Shown here in pieces: positions 1-7,656 of a stretch of DNA of 19,582 nt. Made by a program: the position numbers and the translations under genes. The notes beneath the pieces are model-generated. The model made no database searches. It saw only the letters and a program-made list of their open reading frames with translations, and was not told where the DNA came from. The number at the start of each line of letters is the position of its first letter. The stretch's first letter is position 1. This stretch comes from Bacteroidota bacterium. GTDB taxonomy: Bacteria > Bacteroidota > Bacteroidia > Flavobacteriales_D > Crocinitomicaceae. The DNA lies in the NCBI GenBank assembly GCA_024280195.1, contig JAJRQP010000050.1:1-19582 (forward strand), given 5' to 3'.

Positions 1-117
1 GTCCATCATTTCTAAGAAAGACATGTGTTCTGAAATTTCAGTCACTTTGTAATCGACCATTTGACCCTTAGAATTAGCGTCTTTCTGTCTCCAAATTTTT
101 AATGTTAAATTCATCAT
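1..117 (-). CDS. sdhB: Succinate dehydrogenase/fumarate reductase iron-sulfur subunit, N-terminal part only
   Basis: This is the start of a gene that continues past the left edge; only 39 codons are present. The peptide begins MMNLTLKIWRQKDANSKG and contains the EMMD stretch typical of the N-terminal ferredoxin fold of SdhB/FrdB, but the cysteine clusters that bind the 2Fe-2S, 4Fe-4S and 3Fe-4S centres lie outside the window. Two adjacent in-frame ATGs (117 and 114) could start it; the purine-rich AAGAAGAG just upstream fits either. It lies 8 bp after the sdhA stop codon, so the order is sdhC-sdhA-sdhB, as in the Bacteroidota type-B enzyme. In that complex SdhB passes electrons between the flavin in SdhA and the hemes of SdhC. 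The identity rests on position and on the N-terminal sequence. Confidence 0.9.
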   Translation of the reverse strand, partial: MMNLTLKIWRQKDANSKGQMVDYKVTEISEHMSFLEMMD

Positions 118-125
118 ATCTCTTC

Positions 126-2141
126 TTATTTATATGAACGAGTTTTCAACTCAATATCGTTAAATTCTAATTCTTCTTTATGTAAAACAGCATCGCTAGG
201 CTCTCCTTTGTATTCCCACGCTGCAACATATTTATAATCTGTATCATTACGTAATGCTTCTCCTTTTTGAGGACCATCTAGTTCAACAGACTCTTCTCTA
301 AAGTGACCTCCACAAGATTCATTTCTATTTAAAGCGTCTAAAGCAAATAATTCTCCCAGCTCTAAGAAATCTGCAACTCTTCCTGCTTTTTCAAGCTCAG
401 GATTCATCTCATCTAATTTTCCAGGAACCATTACGTCTTTCCAGAACTCTTCACGAATTTGTTTGATTTCAGCAATAGCTTCTTTTAGATGCTTTTCGTT
501 TCTTGCCATTCCAACTTTATCCCACATTACTTTTCCAAGCCTTTTGTGGAAGTGGTCAACTGATTTAGTTCCTTTGTTATTAATAAAGAACTCCAAACGA
601 TCTTTAACGTCTTTTTCAACCTCATCAAACTCTTTGGTGTCTGTTGGAATTTCTCCAGTACGAATTTCATTGGATAAATAATCACCAATTGTATAAGGCA
701 ATACGAAGTATCCATCAGCTAATCCTTGCATTAAAGCAGATGCTCCAAGTCTATTTGCTCCGTGATCAGAGAAGTTTGCTTCTCCAATGCAATATAGGCC
801 CTCAACGGTCGTCATTAAGTTATAATCAACCCAAACACCACCCATTGTGTAGTGAGTTGCTGGATAAATCATCATGGGCGTTTTGTATGGATTCTCATCT
901 ACGATTTTCTCATACATTTGAAATAAGTTACCGTATTTTGCTTCGACAACTGCCTGACCGAGTTCATATATTTTTTCAGAAGATGGGTTTTCCTCTCCGT
1001 GTAACAGCGCTTGCTCTGTTCCGTAACGGGTAATAGCAGATTTGAAATCTAAGTAAACAGCCTCTCCTGTTGCATTTACTCCGTAACCAGCATCACAACG
1101 TTCTTTTGCAGCTCTAGACGCAACATCACGAGGAACCAAGTTACCAAAAGCAGGGTACCTTCTTTCTAAGTAATAATCTCTTTCGTCTTCTGTTAATTCT
1201 GTAGGTTTTTTTCTTCCTTCACGAATTGCCATAACATCGTCCATGTTCTTAGGCACCCAAATACGACCATCATTACGCAAAGATTCTGACATCAATGTTA
1301 ACTTTGACTGGTAATCACCACTTCTTGGTATACAAGTTGGGTGAATTTGAGTATAACAAGGGTTTGCGAAGAATGCTCCTTTCTTGTGAATTTTCCAAGC
1401 TGCTGTTGCATTAGAACCCATTGCGTTTGTTGAAAGGAAATAAACATTTCCGTAACCTCCTGATGCAATAACAACTGCGTGTGCAGAATGACGCTCGATT
1501 TTACCCGTAATTAAATCACGAGCAATAATACCTCTTGCTTTTCCATCAACCTTAACAACGTCCAACATTTCATGTCTGTTGTACATTTTTATCTTACCAC
1601 GTGCAATTTGTCTATTCATTGCAGAATAAGCACCGAGTAATAACTGCTGTCCTGTTTGACCCTTTGCGTAGAATGTTCTAGAAACCAAAACACCTCCAAA
1701 AGAACGGTTGTCTAACAATCCACCATAATCACGTGCAAAAGGAACACCTTGTGCAACACATTGGTCAATGATGTTTCCTGAAACTTCTGCTAAACGATAA
1801 ACGTTTGCTTCTCTTGAACGATAGTCACCACCTTTAACAGTATCATAGAATAAACGATAATTTGAATCACCATCTCCCATATAGTTTTTCGCTGCGTTAA
1901 TTCCTCCTTGAGCAGCAATTGAGTGTGCTCTTCTTGGAGAATCTTGGTAAGCAAATGCTTTCACATTATACCCTTGCTCTGCCAAAGTAGCACAAGCAGA
2001 ACCACCGGCCAAACCAGTACCAATAACAATAATATCGATGTTACGTTTGTTTGCTGGATTAACTAAGTCAATTTTATCTTTATAAGTCGTCCATTTATCT
2101 TTAATAGGACCTTTTGGAACTTTAGAATCTAATGTAGCCAT
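126..2141 (-). CDS. sdhA: Succinate dehydrogenase/fumarate reductase flavoprotein subunit
   Basis: 671-residue catalytic subunit of complex II, oxidising succinate to fumarate on the cytoplasmic side of the membrane. Visible motifs: the dinucleotide fold GTGLAGG (41-47); the covalent-FAD histidine H73 in RRAHSIAAQGGINA; the substrate-site HPTC (H267); R338/R343 in VPRDVASR; HYTMGG (H430); and the FAD-binding ANRLGASAL (R464) after GEANFSDHG. It is about 70 residues longer than E. coli FrdA, which is usual for the SdhA/FrdA of Bacteroidota and epsilonproteobacterial type-B enzymes. The start ATG lies 6 bp after the sdhC stop and the stop is 8 bp before sdhB, so the three genes should be co-transcribed. 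Sequence alone does not settle the in vivo direction; in aerobic flavobacteria it normally works as a menaquinone-reducing succinate dehydrogenase. Confidence 0.97.
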   Translation of the reverse strand: MATLDSKVPKGPIKDKWTTYKDKIDLVNPANKRNIDIIVIGTGLAGGSACATLAEQGYNVKAFAYQDSPRRAHSIAAQGGINAAKNYMGDGDSNYRLFYDTVKGGDYRSREANVYRLAEVSGNIIDQCVAQGVPFARDYGGLLDNRSFGGVLVSRTFYAKGQTGQQLLLGAYSAMNRQIARGKIKMYNRHEMLDVVKVDGKARGIIARDLITGKIERHSAHAVVIASGGYGNVYFLSTNAMGSNATAAWKIHKKGAFFANPCYTQIHPTCIPRSGDYQSKLTLMSESLRNDGRIWVPKNMDDVMAIREGRKKPTELTEDERDYYLERRYPAFGNLVPRDVASRAAKERCDAGYGVNATGEAVYLDFKSAITRYGTEQALLHGEENPSSEKIYELGQAVVEAKYGNLFQMYEKIVDENPYKTPMMIYPATHYTMGGVWVDYNLMTTVEGLYCIGEANFSDHGANRLGASALMQGLADGYFVLPYTIGDYLSNEIRTGEIPTDTKEFDEVEKDVKDRLEFFINNKGTKSVDHFHKRLGKVMWDKVGMARNEKHLKEAIAEIKQIREEFWKDVMVPGKLDEMNPELEKAGRVADFLELGELFALDALNRNESCGGHFREESVELDGPQKGEALRNDTDYKYVAAWEYKGEPSDAVLHKEELEFNDIELKTRSYK

Positions 2142-2147
2142 GATATC

Positions 2148-2807
2148 TTAATGATTGAAATGATGAAAAAGTACGATAAAAATAAACAACGCAGGAACAA
2201 GAATAGAGAAAGCAGCTGCTCCCTTCTTGAATCCTTTTGTGTATTTATTATTCAATCCCATTGATTGAAAAGCTGATTGAAAACCATGCAATAAATGCAA
2301 TGCTAAAAAGACAAAAGAGAGAACATAAATACCAACTTTTATTGGGTTTTGAAAGTGTTCTACTAACTCGTGATAATATCTAGTTGGATCCTCAGGCAAT
2401 GCTTGAACATATTTGTAGTTTAATTCTGGGAACCAAAAATCAACAAAGTGAACAGCGATAAACAACAAGATAACCGCCCCAGAATAAATCATATTTCGAC
2501 TCATCCATGTTGAGTTTGCAGCTCCATTGTTTTGAGCGTATTTTACTTTTTGTGCTTTTCTATTTTTTATTTCAAGAACAAAACCCATAATAAAATGAAA
2601 CACAACTCCAAAAATAAGAATGGGTTGCATTGCAAACTGAATAAGAGGGTTGGTTCCCATAAAATGAGAAGCAGTGTTAAATGCATCTTCGCTAAAAACC
2701 GATAATAGGTTGATAGAGACGTGCATGATTAAAAAAGTGATTAAAAAAAGTGCCGAAAGTGCCATGGCAAATTTTCTAGCAATTGAAGAAGATAGTAATC
2801 CGCTCAT
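2148..2807 (-). CDS. sdhC: Succinate dehydrogenase cytochrome b subunit (b558 family)
   Basis: 219-residue integral membrane anchor that binds two b hemes and the quinone in type-B succinate:menaquinone oxidoreductase. Five hydrophobic segments are visible (about 12-36, 56-79, 106-125, 157-176, 196-215). Candidate axial heme ligands inside or next to helices are H29, H71, H120, H171 and H174, which fits a di-heme five-helix protein rather than the SdhC/SdhD pair of E. coli. It is the first gene of sdhCAB; no sdhD is present. The start is preceded by A-rich sequence (ACAAAAATG) without a Shine-Dalgarno motif. A TACATTTG box lies 25 nt upstream. Confidence 0.93.
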   Translation of the reverse strand: MSGLLSSSIARKFAMALSALFLITFLIMHVSINLLSVFSEDAFNTASHFMGTNPLIQFAMQPILIFGVVFHFIMGFVLEIKNRKAQKVKYAQNNGAANSTWMSRNMIYSGAVILLFIAVHFVDFWFPELNYKYVQALPEDPTRYYHELVEHFQNPIKVGIYVLSFVFLALHLLHGFQSAFQSMGLNNKYTKGFKKGAAAFSILVPALFIFIVLFHHFNH

Positions 2808-2829
2808 TTTTGTATATGAATTTGTTTAG

Positions 2830-2841
2830 TTACAAATGTAA
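2830..2841 (-). promoter_or_regulatory. Candidate -7 promoter box of the sdhCAB operon, inside a palindrome
   Basis: On the minus strand 2840-2833 reads TACATTTG, a full match to the Bacteroidota -7 consensus TAnnTTTG. It lies 25 nt before the sdhC start codon, giving a predicted leader of roughly 20 nt. No TTG at the expected -33 position was seen. The box is embedded in the imperfect palindrome TTACAAATGTAA, which could also serve as an operator. The box match is observed; promoter function is inferred. Confidence 0.45.
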
Positions 2842-2891
2842 AAGTAATAGAGAATTAAGACGCGAGAATGTTAAAAAACTTTCAAATAAAA

Positions 2892-3797
2892 TTATTGTTT
2901 AGAATAATTCAAAATAACTTCCGTAGATGAAACTTTTAAAGAGGCATTCTTTCCAAAAACCAACGCACGATTATCGTTTATATGTCCTGTTGGAAAGTTA
3001 AAACAAACAGGAATACTTTTATAGTGAAGATGTGACAGAATAATTTCTTGATAAGAAGAACCAATAGGAATTGCGGTGTCTTTTAAATCAGTCATTCCCC
3101 CAATGATTAACCCTGAAATTTGGTCTAAAACGCCTGCTTTATTTAACGCGTAAAACATTCGGTCAATAGCATAAAGTTGCTCTGCGAGATCTTCTACAAA
3201 TAAGATTTTGTCAGTAAAATCAATTTGATCGTTGGTTCCTAAAAGACTGTAAATAATAGAAAGGTTTCCTCCAACAACCTCTCCTGTGCATTTCCCTAAT
3301 TTATTATGAGAATCACTACTAACAGTAATTTCATAATCGTTACCCTGAAGCGCAGACAACATTGTATCAATTGATTCTTGGCTATTCTGAGCAAAATTTA
3401 AAGGCATCGTTGCGTGAATGCTTTGCAATTCCATTTTTTGAATTCTCTGATGAAAAACAGTGACATCACTAAAACCAACAATCCACTTTGGGTGGCGAAG
3501 AAAAGAAGCCCATTGAATCTTATCAACTAACTGCACACACCCATAACCTCCTCTTGCACAAATGATTGCATTAATGTTTTCATCGTCTAGTGCATTTTGA
3601 AAATCTTGCAACCGTTCAGCTTCTGTTCCAGAGTAGTAATGGTGACTCCCTAAGCAATGTTTTGAAATCTCAACTATGAACCCCTTTTCTTCTAGTAGAT
3701 TTTTTGCAAAGTCAACTGACGCTTTGTCAATTGATTTTGCTGGCGCGACAATGCGAACGGTGTCGCCTTTAGTTAAGTTTTTGATTTTGTTTTCCAC
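2892..3797 (-). CDS. ldcA: Muramoyltetrapeptide (LD-) carboxypeptidase, peptidase family S66
   Basis: 301 residues, normal length for LdcA. This serine peptidase removes the terminal D-Ala from recycled murein tetrapeptides in the cytoplasm. The N-terminal domain carries ICARGGYG (79-86) and the nucleophile S110 in WIVGFSDVT; the C-terminal domain provides E202 in LFVEDLAEQ and H272 in FPTGHINDN, completing the family's Ser-Glu-His triad. There is no signal peptide, consistent with a recycling role. The start codon is GTG: the frame upstream has no ATG or TTG, and the protein from GTG begins just before the conserved KGDTVRIVAPA. An out-of-frame ATG overlaps it by one base (ATGTG). The gene diverges from tadA and lies 84 bp upstream of sdhC on the same strand. 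Confidence 0.9.
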   Translation of the reverse strand: MENKIKNLTKGDTVRIVAPAKSIDKASVDFAKNLLEEKGFIVEISKHCLGSHHYYSGTEAERLQDFQNALDDENINAIICARGGYGCVQLVDKIQWASFLRHPKWIVGFSDVTVFHQRIQKMELQSIHATMPLNFAQNSQESIDTMLSALQGNDYEITVSSDSHNKLGKCTGEVVGGNLSIIYSLLGTNDQIDFTDKILFVEDLAEQLYAIDRMFYALNKAGVLDQISGLIIGGMTDLKDTAIPIGSSYQEIILSHLHYKSIPVCFNFPTGHINDNRALVFGKNASLKVSSTEVILNYSKQ

Positions 3798-3801
3798 ATA
3801 G

Positions 3802-3809
3802 TAAAAGTA
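3802..3809 (-). promoter_or_regulatory. Candidate -7 box directly in front of ldcA
   Basis: The minus strand reads TACTTTTA (TAnnTTTG with one mismatch) ending only 4 nt before the GTG start, so the transcript would start at or within a base or two of the start codon. No -33 TTG is visible. The identical octamer occurs at the same distance before mnmE. Confidence 0.35.
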
Positions 3810-3873
3810 GTTAAATTTTGTATTTGGACTGAACGCTGAGGTTCTCGAAGTGTCAGGTCAAATACAAAATCGT

Positions 3874-3881
3874 TATCTTCG
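3874..3881 (+). promoter_or_regulatory. Candidate -7 box of tadA
   Basis: TATCTTCG differs at one position from TAnnTTTG and lies 15 nt before the tadA ATG, in the 99-bp divergent region between ldcA and tadA. A -33 element is not evident, so the call is tentative. Confidence 0.35.
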
Positions 3882-3896
3882 TGCAAAACTTAAAGA

Positions 3897-4340
3897 ATGA
3901 TTAACCCGTTCAACGACGAGTACTTCATGAAGCAAGCTTTGGAAGAAGCAAAAAAAGCGTACGAAGCTGGAGAAATACCCGTTGGTGCAATTGTTGTTTC
4001 CAATGACCAGATTATTGCTCGTTCTCACAATTTAACAGAACGCTTAAATGATGTAACCGCTCATGCAGAAATGCAAGCAATTACTTCTGCGGCAGAATTC
4101 TTAGGGGGAAAATACCTCAAAGGCTGCACGCTTTATGTAACTCTTGAACCTTGCACAATGTGTGGGGGAGCGCTTTACTGGTCGCAAATAGACAAAATTG
4201 TGTACGGCGCTTCAGATGAGAAAAGAGGAGCAAGTCAACATAAAGGTGTTTATCACCCAAAAACGGAAGTTGTAAAGGGTATTATGGAGAACGAAAGCTC
4301 GGTTTTGATGCAACAGTTTTTTAAAGAAAGAAGAAAGTGA
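3897..4340 (+). CDS. tadA: tRNA-specific adenosine deaminase (wobble A34 to inosine)
   Basis: 147 residues. Zinc-dependent deaminase of the CDA fold. H56 and E58 in TAHAEMQAI, and C86 and C89 in LEPCTMCGGAL, are the zinc ligands and the proton-shuttling glutamate. Length and the N-terminal EEAKKAYEAGEIPVGAIVV match TadA, which converts A34 to inosine in tRNA-Arg(ACG), better than guanine or cytidine deaminases. A broader nucleoside-deaminase role cannot be excluded from sequence alone. It is followed 85 bp later by mnmE, which modifies U34 of other tRNAs, so two wobble-base enzymes are neighbours. Confidence 0.92.
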   Translation: MINPFNDEYFMKQALEEAKKAYEAGEIPVGAIVVSNDQIIARSHNLTERLNDVTAHAEMQAITSAAEFLGGKYLKGCTLYVTLEPCTMCGGALYWSQIDKIVYGASDEKRGASQHKGVYHPKTEVVKGIMENESSVLMQQFFKERRK

Positions 4341-4412
4341 AAATTTGGTGCGTTTATTTATCGAGTCGTCAAAAAGCATAGCGGTCGAATAGTCGAAACG
4401 TCAAAAAAACCC

Positions 4413-4420
4413 TACTTTTA
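4413..4420 (+). promoter_or_regulatory. Candidate -7 box directly in front of mnmE
   Basis: TACTTTTA (one mismatch to TAnnTTTG) ends 5 nt before the mnmE ATG. If used, the mRNA would be leaderless or nearly so. No TTG is present about 26 bp upstream. Confidence 0.35.
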
Positions 4421-4425
4421 CCCTC

Positions 4426-5811
4426 ATGTTCAACCAAGATACAATTTGTGCACTTGCAACACCGAGCGGAATTGGTGCAATCGGAATGATTCGCCTTTCT
4501 GGTAGCGAGTCATTAGAAATTATTTCAAAAGTTTTTTCTAAAAATTTAGTGGGAGCAACATCTCACACCGCACATTTTGGAATAATAAAAGACCGTTCAG
4601 GAGAATTAATCGATGAGGTATTAATAACCGTTTTTGAAGAAGGAAAAAGCTTTACCGGAGAAGAAAGTGTTGAGGTTTCTTGTCACGGGTCTTCTTTCAT
4701 TCTTCAGAAAATATTAGCATTGATTTTAGAAAGTGGTTGTCGATTAGCAAATCCTGGAGAATTTACCCAAAGAGCATTCTTAAATGGAAAAATGGATCTT
4801 TCCCAAGCAGAAGCTGTGGCAGATTTAATAGCCTCTCAATCGAAAAGTGCGCACAACATTGCCATGAAGCAAATGCGTGGTGGTTTTAGTTCTGAATTGA
4901 AAGATTTACGAGAAAAACTCATCAATTTTGCCTCTTTGGTTGAGTTAGAACTTGATTTTGCAGAAGAAGACGTTGAATTTGCAGATAGAACAGAATTGAA
5001 TGATTTAGTGTCGAGTGTTTTAGCATACATTCAAAAATTAGCAAAGTCTTTTGAACTAGGAAACGCCATAAAAAATGGTGTTCCAATTGCAATTGTTGGC
5101 AGGCCAAATGCAGGTAAATCAACGTTGTTAAATGCACTACTGAACGAAGAAAGAGCCATTGTTTCTGACATTGCTGGAACTACGCGAGACACAATCGAGG
5201 AACGAATTATTATTGAAGGCATTGATTTTCGATTCATTGATACGGCTGGTTTGCGCGAAACGGATGATCACATTGAGAAAATAGGTGTTGAACGAGCATT
5301 GCAACAAGTAGATAAGTCAACGATTTATATTTATTTGTTCGATATGAGTGATTTGACGGTTGATGAGGTTGAAGAAGATTTGAATCAGTTACCATCAGAC
5401 ACACCAAGAATAGTAGTTGCAAATAAGTCGGATCTTGTTTCGAGGGAGGTAGAAAAAAGTTTCATTTCTTCTAAAATAAATGACTTGAGCACAAATCAAC
5501 AGGTGATTAAAATCAGCGCGAAGCAAAAAGAAAGCTTGGACTTAATCAAAGAGTCTTTGCTGAAAATTATAGATGTTGACCAACTTAACTCTGACGATAC
5601 AATCGTTTCAAATGCAAGGCATTATGATGCGCTTATAAAAACGGTTGCTGCATTAGAAAAAACAAAAGAGGGATTAGAAACAGGAATCACAGGCGATTTT
5701 ATTGCCATGGACATTCGTCAAGCGATGTATGAACTGGGGACAATCACTGGAGACATCTCAACGGACGACCTTTTAGGTAATATTTTTAGCAAGTTTTGTA
5801 TCGGAAAGTAA
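4426..5811 (+). CDS. mnmE: tRNA uridine-5-carboxymethylaminomethyl modification GTPase MnmE
   Basis: 461 residues, full length. With MnmG it forms the complex that adds (carboxymethyl)aminomethyl to U34 of tRNAs reading split codon boxes. The N-terminal formyl-THF-binding domain (about 1-120; PGEFTQRAFLNGKMDLSQAEAVAD is the hallmark stretch) is followed by a helical domain interrupted by a G domain: P-loop GRPNAGKS (225-232), GTTRDT (251-256), DTAG (272-275) and NKSD. The C-terminal FCIGK places the conserved catalytic cysteine at C458. No key residue is missing. The gene is preceded by tadA and followed after 64 bp by an exported peroxidase gene with its own candidate promoter. Confidence 0.97.
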   Translation: MFNQDTICALATPSGIGAIGMIRLSGSESLEIISKVFSKNLVGATSHTAHFGIIKDRSGELIDEVLITVFEEGKSFTGEESVEVSCHGSSFILQKILALILESGCRLANPGEFTQRAFLNGKMDLSQAEAVADLIASQSKSAHNIAMKQMRGGFSSELKDLREKLINFASLVELELDFAEEDVEFADRTELNDLVSSVLAYIQKLAKSFELGNAIKNGVPIAIVGRPNAGKSTLLNALLNEERAIVSDIAGTTRDTIEERIIIEGIDFRFIDTAGLRETDDHIEKIGVERALQQVDKSTIYIYLFDMSDLTVDEVEEDLNQLPSDTPRIVVANKSDLVSREVEKSFISSKINDLSTNQQVIKISAKQKESLDLIKESLLKIIDVDQLNSDDTIVSNARHYDALIKTVAALEKTKEGLETGITGDFIAMDIRQAMYELGTITGDISTDDLLGNIFSKFCIGK

Positions 5812-5863
5812 CAACCACTAACAAAAGCAAATCAATCAGTTTTTTACAGAAAGAATAATTCAC

Positions 5864-5871
5864 TATCTTTC
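5864..5871 (+). promoter_or_regulatory. Candidate -7 box directly in front of the peroxidase gene
   Basis: TATCTTTC (one mismatch to TAnnTTTG) ends 4 nt before the ATG at 5876, so a leaderless transcript is predicted. A clear -33 TTG is absent; only a T-run occupies that position. Confidence 0.4.
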
Positions 5872-5875
5872 CCCT

Positions 5876-6424
5876 ATGAAAAATCACATTATTTTATTAA
5901 TCATCAGCTTAATCGCAAGCTCTTCCTTTTCTCAATCACGACTAATACACGATTATTCGTTTACGGATATTAACGGAAATACAGTTGAACTTAGAAAATT
6001 TGAAGGAAAGAAGATTCTTTTTGTCAATGTGGCATCTAAATGTGGGTTTACACCACAGTATGACCAATTACAAGAGCTGCACAAAAAGTATCAGGATAAG
6101 TTGGTAATTATTGGTTTCCCATGCAACCAATTTATGAATCAAGAAAGTGGGTCGGAGGATGAAATACAAGCTTTCTGCAGAAAAAATTATGGGGTTGAAT
6201 TTTTGATGGCTTCCAAAATAGATGTAAAAGGTAAAAATCAACATCCAATTTACAGGTGGTTAACATCTAAAGAATTAAATGGTTTTGAGAACAATAAGGT
6301 TAACTGGAATTTCAACAAATATATAGTTGATGAAAATGGAAACCTTCTAGCTAGATTTGAGAGTAAAGTGAAGCCAACAGATGAAAAAATCACAGCATTA
6401 ATAGAAAAATTAACAGAAAACTAA
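5876..6424 (+). CDS. Exported glutathione peroxidase-family thiol peroxidase
   Basis: 182 residues. Residues 1-19 form a Sec-type signal peptide (MKNHIILLIISLIASSSFS, predicted cleavage before Q20), so the enzyme should act in the periplasm. The thioredoxin-fold domain carries the catalytic tetrad of the GPx family: peroxidatic C56 in NVASKCGFTP, Q85 in FPCNQF, and W144-N145 in VNWNF. Selenocysteine is replaced by cysteine. C101 in FCRKNYGVEF sits where thioredoxin-dependent GPx enzymes have the resolving cysteine, so a thioredoxin-like donor is more likely than glutathione (inference). It should reduce H2O2 or lipid hydroperoxides. The cytoplasmic BsaA type lacks the signal peptide. It probably has its own promoter. 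Confidence 0.9.
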   Translation: MKNHIILLIISLIASSSFSQSRLIHDYSFTDINGNTVELRKFEGKKILFVNVASKCGFTPQYDQLQELHKKYQDKLVIIGFPCNQFMNQESGSEDEIQAFCRKNYGVEFLMASKIDVKGKNQHPIYRWLTSKELNGFENNKVNWNFNKYIVDENGNLLARFESKVKPTDEKITALIEKLTEN

Positions 6425-6475
6425 TCGAATTGTACTTTTCTTTCAGGTGTTATACTTAGAAAACATAACGACAAG

Positions 6476-6487
6476 TGACAGTTGTCA
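6476..6487. promoter_or_regulatory. Operator-like inverted repeat upstream of the lipoprotein gene
   Basis: TGACAGTTGTCA consists of half-sites TGACA and TGTCA separated by GT. It is followed by a short T-run (ATTTTT), so it could be a weak terminator for the peroxidase gene or a repressor/activator site for the lipoprotein gene, whose start is 36 bp downstream. The symmetry is observed; neither function is demonstrated. Confidence 0.25.
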
Positions 6488-6509
6488 TTTTTAGTTAGAA
6501 AAAACAATG

Positions 6510-6517
6510 TAATTTAG
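6510..6517 (+). promoter_or_regulatory. Candidate -7 box directly in front of the large lipoprotein gene
   Basis: TAATTTAG (one mismatch to TAnnTTTG) ends 5 nt before the ATG at 6523. A TTG at 6482-6484 is about 30 bp upstream centre to centre, somewhat longer than the usual spacing of about 26. Confidence 0.3.
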
Positions 6518-6522
6518 CAACT

Positions 6523-7656
6523 ATGAAAAACCTACTATACTTTTTAATTTTAGGATCCCTCATTACTTTCACTTCTTGTAAAAAGAAAGGGTGTACAGAT
6601 GATGCTGCAACCAACTACGAAGCGGACGCAAAAAAAGATAACGGAAGTTGTGTTTACCCGAACACAAACACAAATAGTGGACTTCAACCAATTTCTAGCT
6701 CTTCCAATGTTGAAGGATATACTATTCTCGCAAAACTTCCTGGAATATGGAATGGCCCGGTTACTTCTCCCACACCACTTGGTTCTTTCCCAGAATGGAT
6801 AGTTGATTTTAGACCAATTTCAGGGGCTCAAATTTCAGCAAAGAATGAATTAGATTCTATCAATGATATTTTTATGAGCTTTTTTATTGTGAAGTACGAC
6901 AATGCCTATAAAGTTGCGTTTAGAAACGGAGGAGGCTTCGCTGGAAGCGTCCGTAATTCTTACATGATAATTGACAGCGTTAGCGAAAATGCATCACAAT
7001 CATTCTATCGTTTTTCAGATCCAATTTCAGGGGGAAATAGAGTTTATACAAACGTTATTTTCAAACAGGATAGTATCATTATGACAACTTATACGAATCA
7101 GTTTAACACCCTGAGTCAACCAGTGATTCACATGGAGTGGAGAGCTAATTTAAGAGATCAAATATCGACACAAGACGCAATAAATACGTTTAATTATCCT
7201 CAAAAACAATTGGTGAAAGATTTGTCAACTACTTTTAACGGCCTAACAGATGCTGTTTTTTATAGTGCAGCAGCAGATCCTTATCCAGAATCTCAGCAAC
7301 CTTATTTGGGTAATACAACGGTGAGCATTTCTGTTACAAACCCAGCGGTTGTAGATCCATCTAAAAAAATTGCCTTGATTATTACAACACAACCTCTTTT
7401 CACAGGTTTTGTTTTTAATCCCGCAAATTTAGATACGAGGTCGAGATATGTTTTTGTAGACGCAGCATCAAACGTAGATTTTAATTTCAACTACATGCAT
7501 CCGGGTAATTATTACATCAATGCAATCTATGATGTGAATGGTGATTTTTCTTTTACAACTGGCGACTACATGAATGCAAGTTTTGACATTCCTTTTACAT
7601 TAACTGAATTAGGAAATAGCAATGTTAACGTTCCCATCTCGTTTCAAATTCCATAG
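6523..7656 (+). CDS. Putative surface or periplasmic lipoprotein with CTDxxAxNY motif
   Basis: 377 residues, function unknown. A lipoprotein signal peptide ends in the lipobox FTSC (lipidated C19). It is followed immediately by GCTDDAATNYEADAKKDNGS closing with C43, a short Cys-bracketed, Asp/Asn-rich motif recurrent in secreted Bacteroidota proteins. After a Ser/Thr/Asn-rich linker (about 47-65), the rest looks like beta-rich extracellular domains. The last of these contains IYDVNGDFSFTTGDY (D337, N339, D341), resembling the DxNGDxxxxxGD calcium-loop pattern of transthyretin-like domains that read GxYYxxAxxDxNGD. It abuts the next lipoprotein gene with no spacer (TAG-ATG), suggesting translational coupling and a shared cell-envelope role. 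I recognise no enzyme motif. Confidence 0.75.
   Translation: MKNLLYFLILGSLITFTSCKKKGCTDDAATNYEADAKKDNGSCVYPNTNTNSGLQPISSSSNVEGYTILAKLPGIWNGPVTSPTPLGSFPEWIVDFRPISGAQISAKNELDSINDIFMSFFIVKYDNAYKVAFRNGGGFAGSVRNSYMIIDSVSENASQSFYRFSDPISGGNRVYTNVIFKQDSIIMTTYTNQFNTLSQPVIHMEWRANLRDQISTQDAINTFNYPQKQLVKDLSTTFNGLTDAVFYSAAADPYPESQQPYLGNTTVSISVTNPAVVDPSKKIALIITTQPLFTGFVFNPANLDTRSRYVFVDAASNVDFNFNYMHPGNYYINAIYDVNGDFSFTTGDYMNASFDIPFTLTELGNSNVNVPISFQIP

Noticed and set aside
644..1033. Open frame of 129 codons antisense to sdhA
   Set aside because: It lies wholly within a strongly supported gene on the other strand and has no domain-like content or start signal; a shadow frame.
4357..4409. Loosely repeated GTCGTCAAAAAG / GTCGAAACGTCAAAAAA between tadA and mnmE
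   Set aside because: Similarity is imperfect and spacing irregular; no recognisable element or ORF.
5876..6424. Selenoprotein form of glutathione peroxidase
   Set aside because: The catalytic position is an ordinary cysteine codon (C56); there is no in-frame TGA.
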